A DNA stretch of 64,000 nucleotides from Paenibacillus paeoniae. GTDB lineage: Bacteria; Bacillota; Bacilli; Paenibacillales; Paenibacillaceae. The notes beneath the pieces were generated by a model, which saw only the letters and a list, made by a program, of their open reading frames with translations, was not told where the DNA came from and searched no databases. This document shows positions 57,384 through 64,000 of this stretch, one piece after another. Position 1 is the stretch's first letter, and each line of letters starts with the position of its first letter. A program made the translations under genes and the position numbers. The stretch covers positions 1,116,001-1,180,000 of the forward strand of contig NZ_QUBQ01000001.1 in the NCBI RefSeq assembly GCF_003388735.1. The letters are read 5' to 3'.

Positions 57384-58421
57384 ATGTACAGCAGCAAAAA
57401 GAAACGTTGGAGCCTTGCGCTCGCCATCCTCGCGATGACGGTGGCGCTTGCCGCATGCGGAGGCGGCAACGGGGGAACGAAGAACAGAAATGCTGAAGAA
57501 GGCGGAAGCGAAGGAGACAAGCAGCTTCAGAAGGTGCAGGTTGTACTGGACTGGTCGCCGAATACGAATCATACAGGCTTGTACGTAGCCAGAGATAAAG
57601 GCTTCTTCAAGGAGCAGGGACTTGATGTCGAGATCATTCAGCCAGGTCAGGACGGCGCGGACAAAATGGTCGCTTCCGGCAATGTGCAATTCGGCGTGAG
57701 CTATCAGGAGTCCATTACGATGGCCCGTATTGCGGGCGTGCCGCTGGTATCCTTGGCCGCGGTTATTCAACATAATACATCAGGCTTTGCATCTCCGAAG
57801 GAGAAGGGCATCGATTCGCCGAAGAAGTTCGAAGGCATGCGCTACGGCGGCTGGGGCGCTCCGGTCGAGGAAGCGGTCATCGACTCCATCATGCGCGAAG
57901 AGGGTGCGGACGTGAGCAAAGTCGATATTATGAGCATTGGCGACAGCGACTTCTTCACGGCCGTCAAACGCGACATTGACTTTGCATGGATCTATTATGC
58001 CTGGACGGGCGTAGAGTCGGAGCTGCGTGGCGAGGAGATCAACATGGTTTATTTGACCGACTATAGCGACAAGCTGGATTACTACACACCGGTACTCGTG
58101 ACGAGCGAAGAGCTGGTATCGAAGCAGCCGGAGCTGGTCAAGGCGTTCACAGCTGGCGCGGCGGCGGGTTATCAATATGCGATCGACCATCCTGAGGATG
58201 CAGCGGATATTCTCATTACGGCGGAACCGGATCTTAATCCTGAGCTGGTTAAGGCGAGCCAGAAGTGGCTGAGTCCGCGCTATCAGGATGACGCTCCGCG
58301 CTGGGGCGAGCAGAAGCTGAGCGTGTGGAAGAACTATGCTGACTGGATGTTCGAGCACGGCTTGCTGGAGTCGGAGCTGGAAGCGGAGAAGGCGTTCACG
58401 AACGAATTTTTGCCGGAGTAA
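57384..58421 (+). CDS. thiY: Pyrimidine thiamine-precursor binding lipoprotein ThiY
   Basis: 345 aa NMT1/THI5-like substrate-binding protein. Lipoprotein signal with LAAC, then VQVVLDWSPNTNHTGLYVARDKGFFKEQGLDVEIIQPGQDG, the hallmark of HMP-precursor binding proteins. The later segment WIYYAWTGVESELRG forms the ligand pocket in this family. ATG 57384 follows GAGGGG. The TPP riboswitch upstream and the thiX/thiZ genes downstream support import of N-formyl-aminopyrimidine or HMP. Confidence 0.93.
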   Translation: MYSSKKKRWSLALAILAMTVALAACGGGNGGTKNRNAEEGGSEGDKQLQKVQVVLDWSPNTNHTGLYVARDKGFFKEQGLDVEIIQPGQDGADKMVASGNVQFGVSYQESITMARIAGVPLVSLAAVIQHNTSGFASPKEKGIDSPKKFEGMRYGGWGAPVEEAVIDSIMREEGADVSKVDIMSIGDSDFFTAVKRDIDFAWIYYAWTGVESELRGEEINMVYLTDYSDKLDYYTPVLVTSEELVSKQPELVKAFTAGAAAGYQYAIDHPEDAADILITAEPDLNPELVKASQKWLSPRYQDDAPRWGEQKLSVWKNYADWMFEHGLLESELEAEKAFTNEFLPE

Positions 58422-58541
58422 GAGGGGATTGTAGGCCGATCGGTCAGGAAAGCTTGATCGCACTGTCGACGAAGCGGCAGCGGTTTGAAAGAGACATGTT
58501 GCTAGAGGAAGATTATTGACTACCAGGGGAAGAGGGATCGT

Positions 58542-58844
58542 ATGGCTAACGCACTTGTAAGCATTCAAATTTTGCCGACCACACCTGGAGGAGCCAGCGT
58601 GCTCCCTTATGTGGACCGTGCTATTGATATTATTAAGGAATCGGGTGTACCGTACCGCGTCGCACCGCTGGAGACGACGATGGAAGGGGAACTGAGCGAC
58701 TTGCTTGCTATCGTACAGCGCATGAGCGAGGCGATGGCGGAGATGGGCTGCGCTTCGGTTATTTCTCAAGTGAAGATTTATTATAATCCGGAGAACGGCG
58801 CCTCGATGGGCCGCCTGCTGGAGAAATACCCAGATGGACAATAA
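58542..58844 (+). CDS. Thiamine-binding protein, MTH1187/YkoF type
   Basis: 100 aa, single ferredoxin-like domain: ALVSIQILPTTPGGASVLPYVDRAIDIIKESGVPYRVAPLETTMEGE is typical of the MTH1187 thiamine-binding family. Similar domains (YkoF) bind thiamine or HMP in the cytoplasm. It ends 11 bp inside thiX, so it belongs to the same operon. Probably buffers or channels the imported pyrimidine. Confidence 0.9.
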   Translation: MANALVSIQILPTTPGGASVLPYVDRAIDIIKESGVPYRVAPLETTMEGELSDLLAIVQRMSEAMAEMGCASVISQVKIYYNPENGASMGRLLEKYPDGQ

Positions 58845-59631
58845 GCGAAATCTGTGGTCGCGTGTATGGCCGCCGGCACTTGTGCTGGGGATCTTACTCG
58901 CCTGCTGGCAGGCTGCGGTTTCCTTTGCACTTGTGAAGGATTGGATGATTCCGTCTCCGGTCAATGTGGTCAAAGCGGCGTTCGCAAGCAACGTCTGGCC
59001 GAGACTGATGGAGCATACGGGCGCGACGCTCGGCCTTACGGCCATCGGATTCGCAGGGGGAACGGCGGCGGGCTTCGTGCTCGCCGCTTTGCTGCATCTG
59101 TTGCCGGGGGTGCGCCGAGGCATCTACCCGCTCCTTATTCTGTCCCAAAATGTGCCAATCATCATCTTGGGACCGATCATGACGATGCTATTCGGTTATG
59201 GCCTGTTGCCCAAGGCGCTGCTGGTTATGCTCGTCTGTTTCTTCCCGGTCTGCATTGCTATGCTGGGCGGGCTTACGGGTACAGATGAAAGCTTGCGAAA
59301 TTATATGCGTATGATCGGCAGCGGCAAGTGGACGCTATTCTGGCGGCTGGAGCTTCCGAGTGCGCTGCAAAGCCTATTCTCGGGGCTGAAGATCGCCGCA
59401 TCCTATAGTGTGCTGAGCGCGACCTTTGCGGAGATGCTCTCGCCCAAGATGGGACTGGGCGGATATATGGTGCTGTCGACGCGGGGCTACATGCCGGAGC
59501 GGGCGTTTGCTTCCGCTATTCTGATCATTATGATCAGCTTGACCTTGTTCGGGCTGATTGCGCTTCTGGAGCGTGCGGTCATTCGCTGGCGGCCGGGAAA
59601 GGGGGAGACAGGGCGTCATGTTGGAAGTTAA
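58834..59631 (+). CDS. thiX: ThiX, permease of the thiamine-precursor ABC transporter
   Basis: 265 aa, about six helices, BPD_transp_1 type. Start WPPALVLGILLACWQAAVSF, LSQNVPIIILGPIMTMLFGYG in the core, and the ATPase-coupling EAA loop near GTDESLRNYMRMIGSGKWTLFWRLELPSALQSLFSGLKIA. Overlaps both neighbours, which shows tight coupling. Confidence 0.93.
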   Translation: MDNKRNLWSRVWPPALVLGILLACWQAAVSFALVKDWMIPSPVNVVKAAFASNVWPRLMEHTGATLGLTAIGFAGGTAAGFVLAALLHLLPGVRRGIYPLLILSQNVPIIILGPIMTMLFGYGLLPKALLVMLVCFFPVCIAMLGGLTGTDESLRNYMRMIGSGKWTLFWRLELPSALQSLFSGLKIAASYSVLSATFAEMLSPKMGLGGYMVLSTRGYMPERAFASAILIIMISLTLFGLIALLERAVIRWRPGKGETGRHVGS

Positions 59632-60394
59632 AAAGGTGAGCAAAAGCTTTGCAGATGCGCGCGGAGTGAAGGAAGTGCTTCGGGAGTTGTCTCTTCAAGT
59701 GGCCGAGGGCGAGTTCGTCTCCATCGTAGGTCCGTCCGGCAGCGGCAAGACAACGTTGTTCGGCGTGATCGGAGGCTTGCAGCAGCCAACAGCAGGAGAA
59801 GTACACATTGGCGGGCAAGACACGACAGGCGAGACGGGGCATGTCGCCTACATGCCGCAGCAGGCTTCGCTTCTGCCTTGGCGGACGGTTGCCGGCAATA
59901 TCGAGCTGTCGCTGACCATTGCAGGCGTAGAGAAGAGGAAGGCGAGGTCGGAAGCGCTGGTCTGGCTGGAACGAGTCGGTCTTGCAGAATATGCGGGGGC
60001 CTACCCGCATGTGCTGTCCGGGGGCATGCAGCAGCGAGTGTCGTTCCTGAGAGCGCTGCTGTCGCCGCAGCGTCTCATGTTGCTTGATGAGCCATTCGGC
60101 GCGCTGGATGCCTTGACGCGAGAACATATGCAGAAGTGGCTTCTGTCCATCTGGGAACAGAATCGCCGCTCGGTGCTTCTAGTTACGCATAGCATTGAGG
60201 AAGCCCTGTATTTGTCCGACCGAATAATTGTACTGTCGGCTTCTCCTGCTGTAATCTTGGATGAAATGATCGTCCCGTTCGAACGCCCTCGCAAGGAAGA
60301 GCTGCGTGAGGATGCTCGATTTATGGAGCTGAGAAATCGCATCTACCGCCATCTGGCTGAAGGAGCTAAGGAGGCGGGCGGGGATGGAAACTAG
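59618..60394 (+). CDS. thiZ: ThiZ, ATPase of the thiamine-precursor ABC transporter
   Basis: 258 aa ABC ATPase: Walker A GPSGSGKTT, Q-loop YMPQQASLLPW, signature LSGGMQQRVSF, Walker B LMLLDEPFGALD, H-loop LVTHSIEEA. Closest in type to the nitrate/taurine/HMP importer group. ATG 59618, just inside the thiX end, with GGGGGAG upstream. Confidence 0.94.
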   Translation: MLEVKKVSKSFADARGVKEVLRELSLQVAEGEFVSIVGPSGSGKTTLFGVIGGLQQPTAGEVHIGGQDTTGETGHVAYMPQQASLLPWRTVAGNIELSLTIAGVEKRKARSEALVWLERVGLAEYAGAYPHVLSGGMQQRVSFLRALLSPQRLMLLDEPFGALDALTREHMQKWLLSIWEQNRRSVLLVTHSIEEALYLSDRIIVLSASPAVILDEMIVPFERPRKEELREDARFMELRNRIYRHLAEGAKEAGGDGN

Positions 60395-61214
60395 GCTGAG
60401 TGAGGAGAACGGGCGGGAGGGCACGGTTATCGACGCGCATATTCATCTGGATCTCTATGAGCAGCATGAGCTGCAACCGATGCTGGAGGAAGCCTTCCGC
60501 AGCGGCGTAGAAGCGGTCGTGGCCGTCTCCATGCATCTGGCATCTTGCAAGGTGAATGAGGGGCTGGCGAACCGATATCCGGGGCGCGTGCATCCGGCGT
60601 ATGGCTTCCATCCGGAGCAGGAGCTGCCGGGAGATGAAGAGCGGGAGCGGCTGCTGGAGTGGATACGTGCTCGGCATATTCGCGGTGAAGCATTCGCGAT
60701 TGGAGAGGTAGGCTTGCCCTATTATATGCGCACCGAGAGAGAGGCAGCGGGCCAGAGCTTCGATGAGACGCCATATCTGGTCTGGCTGGAGTCGTTCGTG
60801 AAGCTGGCTGCCGAGCTGGACAGACCCATTGTACTGCATACTGTCTACGAGGATGCCGACAAGGCTTGCGATCTGTTGCAGCGCTACGGTGTGCGAAGGG
60901 CACATTTCCACTGGTTCAAGGGGAGTGCGGAGACGATCACCCGTATGATCGAATCCGGTTATTACGTTTCGATTACGCCTGATGTAGCTTACGAGCCGGA
61001 GATCATCGAGCTGGTGGAGCGTTATCCGATCGATCTGCTGATGGCTGAGACGGATGGACCGTGGCCGTTCGAAGGGCCATACAACGGACGCAGAACAACA
61101 CCGGATATGGCGAAATATGCCGCAGCGGATATTGCCCGCATCAAGGGAATGGCGGTAGAAGAGGCAGCGCATATACTGCTGCGTAATACCAAAAATTTTT
61201 ACGGGATACTATAA
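60384..61214 (+). CDS. TatD-family metal-dependent hydrolase in the thiamine operon
   Basis: 276 aa amidohydrolase-fold enzyme. Metal sites: IDAHIHLDLY (HxH), GEVGLPYY (Glu), a His in LHTVYEDA, HFHWFKGS, and AETDGPW (Asp). TatD proteins are known as DNases, but this member overlaps thiZ by 11 bp and ends the TPP-regulated operon. In Bacillus halodurans the imported formyl-aminopyrimidine is deformylated by YlmB. No ylmB or tenA is here, so I infer this hydrolase may do that step or another step in precursor salvage. Confidence 0.8.
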   Translation: METRLSEENGREGTVIDAHIHLDLYEQHELQPMLEEAFRSGVEAVVAVSMHLASCKVNEGLANRYPGRVHPAYGFHPEQELPGDEERERLLEWIRARHIRGEAFAIGEVGLPYYMRTEREAAGQSFDETPYLVWLESFVKLAAELDRPIVLHTVYEDADKACDLLQRYGVRRAHFHWFKGSAETITRMIESGYYVSITPDVAYEPEIIELVERYPIDLLMAETDGPWPFEGPYNGRRTTPDMAKYAAADIARIKGMAVEEAAHILLRNTKNFYGIL

Positions 61215-61223
61215 ATGAAACAG

Positions 61224-61261
61224 AACGGCCCTTTGTCCATGGCGGACAAAGGGCCGTTTCC
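61224..61261 (+). terminator. Terminator of the thiamine operon
   Basis: Perfect 15-bp arms AACGGCCCTTTGTCC / GGACAAAGGGCCGTT with a 5-base loop and a short T run. Confidence 0.85.
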
Positions 61262-61333
61262 TTATGCCAAGCTGTCGCATACAACGTAAGTAGAGATGCG
61301 TGCGCAGAAGCTGCGGCGAGGGGAGTGACACGT

Positions 61334-62104
61334 ATGGCAAAACTGACGAGAGATCAATTTTTTGCGGCCATCGCGCCGGCTGTAATGTTCGTTCATCAAG
61401 AAGGTTCATTCATGTTCCCGTCGTTGAGACTGGCTCAGAGCTTGCTTGAATCCGGAGGGGAAATTCATGCTTGGAACAATCTGGGCGGCATTAAAGTAGG
61501 CAGCGGCCGAACGAACGCTTATTGGCAGGGAGAAGCTGTTGTGAAGGGCACATGGGAGTATATAGACGGGCGTTCCGTTGTATCGAAGGCGGCATTCCGT
61601 GCCTACAAAAGTATCTATCATTTCTATAAAGACCTTGATCTGCTGCTGAACACAGCGCGTTATGATCGAGTGAGGCAGGCAGGAACGCCGGAGCGGCAAG
61701 CTCAGATGCTGTATGCATGCGGGTACGCGACAGATCCTGCTTATCCGTCGAAGCTGACGGCTATCATTCGCCAGTATGGCTTACTTCGTTATGACGAAAT
61801 AGCTAAGCCAGTCCTATTGCCGAAGGGATTCGAAGCGGCCTCTGTCGTGCCTGTCATCTATCAGGGGCAAGTGCTGGGCGGCGGGTATTTGCAAGGAGGG
61901 ACGACCTGGATACCGGCAAGGCGGGTTGGCGAGGCGCTGGGGGCGAAGATTGGCTGGACTGGCAGTCAGGTGACCGTCAACGGATTGCCGCAGGAGTCGA
62001 TACTGTCTTCGGCAACGGGTTATGTGAGAGTAAGGGATCTGGCGGGTGTTTTGGGGTTTGGGGTCACTTGGGACGACCGGGCGAGGGCGGTTTTGTTAGA
62101 ATAG
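61334..62104 (+). CDS. Glucosaminidase (GH73-like) with copper-amine-oxidase N-like domain
   Basis: 256 aa. The first ~150 residues form a glucosaminidase domain: FPSLRLAQSLLESGG with the likely catalytic Glu, AWNNLGGIK, and YKSIYHFYKDLDLLL. The C-terminal ~90 residues (VIYQGQVLGGGYLQGGTTWIPARRVGEAL) match the stalk-like domain seen in many Paenibacillus wall proteins. No signal peptide is visible, as in phage-type endolysins. ATG 61334 has GAGGGGAG upstream. Followed by an amidase gene, so the pair may be a prophage lysis remnant or a domesticated wall-lysis set. Confidence 0.85.
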   Translation: MAKLTRDQFFAAIAPAVMFVHQEGSFMFPSLRLAQSLLESGGEIHAWNNLGGIKVGSGRTNAYWQGEAVVKGTWEYIDGRSVVSKAAFRAYKSIYHFYKDLDLLLNTARYDRVRQAGTPERQAQMLYACGYATDPAYPSKLTAIIRQYGLLRYDEIAKPVLLPKGFEAASVVPVIYQGQVLGGGYLQGGTTWIPARRVGEALGAKIGWTGSQVTVNGLPQESILSSATGYVRVRDLAGVLGFGVTWDDRARAVLLE

Positions 62105-62167
62105 CCCTGCCGCGCATCCCGAAGGAGAATAAACTGGATTATCAAGCTCATGAGGGGAGCAGTTGGA

Positions 62168-62833
62168 ATGTATGCGTATGTGGTAGATCATATCCCGAAG
62201 TCGACGCCGCATAACAGGCGGCCCGGTTACGCATTGAACGCTACGTCCATCACGATACACAATACGGCCAACCCAACCAGCACGGCACGAAACGAACGAA
62301 ATTGGCTGACGAATCCGTCCAATACAGTAACGGCTTCTTTCCATATCGTGATTGACGAGAAAGAGGCTATCGAATGTCTCCCGCTGCAAGAGGTGGCATG
62401 GCATGCAGGCGACGGCGGCAGTTCGAGCAGCGGCAACCGGACCTCGATTGGCATCGAAATTACGGAGAGCGGGAATTATGCTCAGACGCTGGATCATGCA
62501 GCGACACTGGTAGCCTCCATGCTTAGGGAGAGGGGCTGGGGAACGAACCGTCTGCGAAGGCATTACGATTGGAGCGGCAAAAACTGTCCCCGTCTCATGA
62601 ATGATGAAGGCGATTGGGGCGGCTGGAGAACATTCGTCGCAAGCGTTGACGCCAAGCTGAAGGACGATGGCGGGGAGGTAGAAGAGCCGATGCTTAAACC
62701 GGAAGATGCCAATGCTATTATCTTGTTTCTGAGCGCAGCCTATATGTCCACAGGAGTGCCAGAAGCCCGTAAGGAATTCAATCGGTTGGCGAATGAGCTG
62801 CGCAGAGTTAGCGGGCAAGACCCGAAGCCGTAG
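62168..62833 (+). CDS. N-acetylmuramoyl-L-alanine amidase (Amidase_2 / CwlA-like)
   Basis: 221 aa zinc amidase. Zinc ligands: His in ITIHNTAN, His in RHYDWSGKNCPR and Cys in the same motif; other marks are ASFHIVIDEKEAIECLPLQEVAWHAGDG and IGIEITESGNY. It cleaves the bond between MurNAc and L-Ala. C-terminal ~45 residues are a helical tail. No signal peptide. Start ATG 62168 follows GGGGAG. Together with the glucosaminidase gene it covers both main peptidoglycan cuts. Confidence 0.93.
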   Translation: MYAYVVDHIPKSTPHNRRPGYALNATSITIHNTANPTSTARNERNWLTNPSNTVTASFHIVIDEKEAIECLPLQEVAWHAGDGGSSSSGNRTSIGIEITESGNYAQTLDHAATLVASMLRERGWGTNRLRRHYDWSGKNCPRLMNDEGDWGGWRTFVASVDAKLKDDGGEVEEPMLKPEDANAIILFLSAAYMSTGVPEARKEFNRLANELRRVSGQDPKP

Positions 62834-63136
62834 GAAGTAGGTTGAGCGACTGTAAGGGAGTTATTCTAAAAATAATTCAATAACTTTGGACGCTATAAAA
62901 GAGAACAATGGGTACGACTTTTACAGATTGATTTTTTTAACGGACCGACGGATATCATTGCCCGCAAGCCGAGCGCTTGCGGGATTTTTTTGCTCAAAGG
63001 TAGTCATTGCAGCGGAAGAGAGAGGCAGAACGTCACAGAATAAAAGGATTATAAGAGAATATAGCGAATACAGTAAATAACATGTAAGTGCTGTTATTGT
63101 GAATGAAATCGACAAAAATGGATGGGAGGGCTGCGG
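62834..63136. other. Intergenic stretch between amidase and zinc-ribbon genes
   Basis: 303 bp. Contains the terminator at 62961 and otherwise nothing I can support; short open frames on both strands have no ribosome site. Confidence 0.6.
62961..62991 (+). terminator. Intrinsic terminator after the amidase gene
   Basis: CCCGCAAGC / GCTTGCGGG with a 5-base loop, followed by ATTTTTTT. Confidence 0.92.
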
Positions 63137-63529
63137 ATGGAGAAAGTCAATTGTCCATGGTGCGGTGAGCAGGTCATCTTGGACGATACGATTTGTCCTC
63201 TATGCAAACACGAGGTGCTGCCGGAACATTTGAGCGGAAAGGAAAGCTCGGAGTCTGAAGAGGAAGTCGTAGAAGACCAACTGGAGGGAGAAAGTGTAGA
63301 GTTGCAATTACAGAACAACTACACATGCGCTCATTGCGGTCATAGGGAGTGCCGTATTCAAGAAGTGGCGATGACGGGCACGGGAATCAGCAAGCTGCTG
63401 GATATCCAGCATAATCATTATTTCTTCGTTTCTTGCCTGCAATGCGGCAAGGTGGAGGTGTATGATCCCAATGTGCTGGAAGCGCGTAAGAGAGGGCTAT
63501 TTGGTTCTGGACTGGATTTGTTTTTATAG
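63137..63529 (+). CDS. Double zinc-ribbon protein (DUF2082-like C-terminus)
   Basis: 130 aa. First ribbon: CPWCGEQV and CPLCKHE; then an acidic linker (ESSESEEEVVED); second ribbon: CAHCGHREC and SCLQCGKVEVYDP around TGTGISKLLDIQHN. The second half resembles the DUF2082 nucleic-acid-binding Zn-ribbon family. The fused N-terminal ribbon is extra. ATG 63137 follows GGGAGG. Confidence 0.82.
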   Translation: MEKVNCPWCGEQVILDDTICPLCKHEVLPEHLSGKESSESEEEVVEDQLEGESVELQLQNNYTCAHCGHRECRIQEVAMTGTGISKLLDIQHNHYFFVSCLQCGKVEVYDPNVLEARKRGLFGSGLDLFL

Positions 63530-63607
63530 AGGGCAAGTAAGTGTCAAAGGATAAGGAATGGAATGAGTATTTCATTAAGAGATGGCATACGCTGTCTGGA
63601 ACGAAAA

Positions 63608-63640
63608 AACAGGCTACTCACTTCATGTGATTAGCCTGTT
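63608..63640 (-). terminator. Terminator of the minus-strand gene at the right edge
   Basis: AACAGGCTA / TAGCCTGTT stem with an inner TCAC / GTGA pair; the six-base A tract on the plus strand gives a T tract for minus-strand transcripts. Confidence 0.8.
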
Positions 63641-63685
63641 ACTCATTTGCCCTATATAATGGCTTGCTTCTAACCGGATCAACGG

Positions 63686-64000
63686 TTATTGGGACTTTCT
63701 TTGTGCATGCTCGTCCGCATTTGGGTAGAGGGCTCTGAATGCACGAAGGAGCAGGTGACTTATTAAAGCCCATAAGGCGATTGAGCCTACAACGGCGAAA
63801 AGAATAGCAAATCCTCCATATTTCTCGGTGAGATGAGTAATCGATAATAATAGGACTGTTATCATAATCACTATCAATGAGAGGCTATAAGTCCCTATAC
63901 TAGCTTGATATAGCCTAAAAATAATTAGAAACACGTACTCCCAGAATGCAGGTGGCTCTTTGCCTTGAAACATATTTCTACAGTTTTTGCGGTCTTTCAA
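63686..64000 (-). CDS. Small membrane protein, possibly continuing past the window
   Basis: Up to 104 residues visible, open to the window edge. Two or three membrane helices (about 22-38, 41-58 and 67-85) and a charged C-terminus PNADEHAQRKSQ. A start at 63973 (95 aa, MFQGKEPP) or further upstream outside the window is possible. No family recognised. Confidence 0.6.
   Translation of the reverse strand: MKDRKNCRNMFQGKEPPAFWEYVFLIIFRLYQASIGTYSLSLIVIMITVLLLSITHLTEKYGGFAILFAVVGSIALWALISHLLLRAFRALYPNADEHAQRKSQ

Noticed and set aside
57780-59123. Long minus-strand open frame of 447 codons opposite thiY-thiX
   Set aside because: Lies fully antisense to three well-supported genes, is rich in Arg/Leu/Ala/His and shows no family motif.
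61334-62833. Prophage
   Set aside because: Only two lysin-like genes are present; no holin, capsid, tail or integrase genes surround them.

Overview
The window reads as chromosome of an endospore-forming Firmicute, most likely Paenibacillus. It has spoVM, a SpoVIF-type gene, two GerA-family germinant-receptor operons, Bacillus-type LexA, Fur and cre sites, and the Bacillales gene order priA-def-fmt-rsmB-rlmN-prpC-prkC-rsgA-rpe-spoVM-rpmB-yloU-fakA-recG. The genus is inferred from gene content and style, not from a marker gene.

Layout. 1-16.4 kb: conserved core block (primosome, N-formyl-Met handling, rRNA methylation, PrkC/PrpC signalling, ribosome GTPase, fatty-acid kinase FakA with FakB, RecG, sporulation genes). 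16.4-20.1 kb: an SDR-fold protein without the usual catalytic triad, a divergent TetR/MFS pair, and a DarB-like CBS protein. 20.2-23.8 kb: Fur-box-linked siderophore locus with a Btr-like AraC regulator, a binding lipoprotein and an FhuF-like reductase whose frame is split exactly at a T TTA AAA heptamer. 23.8-25.1 kb: relics of a large serine recombinase and of a SIR2-like gene.

25.1-30.9 kb: type I-C CRISPR interference operon cas3-cas5-cas8c-cas7, with an internal cas11c start. No cas4/cas1/cas2 and no repeat array is visible. 31.5-34.8 kb: an AT-rich tract of three same-direction single-gene units (GIY-YIG nuclease, degenerate tyrosine-recombinase-like protein, EEP-family nuclease). They are separated by two homologous elements of exactly 160 bp whose ends fit the integron attC core consensus (RYYYAAC ... 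GTTRRRY), with a third truncated copy and a lone core at the borders. This integron-like cassette array in a Firmicute is the most unusual thing in the window.

34.9-41.9 kb: gene fragments, a tandem SnoaL-like protein, a WYL regulator, an exported two-repeat protein, an autoregulated TetR with a PAF-acetylhydrolase-like esterase, and a chimeric epoxide hydrolase. 42-57 kb: ger operon 1 (minus: gerA-gerC-small D-like-gerB), SRAP, DUF2515, a secreted protein with a cre site, a LexA-controlled YolD/Y-family polymerase pair, a GT2-TPR protein, and ger operon 2 (plus: gerA-gerC-gerB). 57-61.2 kb: TPP-riboswitch operon thiY / MTH1187-type thiamine-binding protein / thiX / thiZ / TatD-family hydrolase. 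61.3-64 kb: two cell-wall hydrolases, a zinc-ribbon protein and a small membrane protein at the edge.

All calls come from reading motifs, gene order and DNA signals by eye. No database search or folding program was run.
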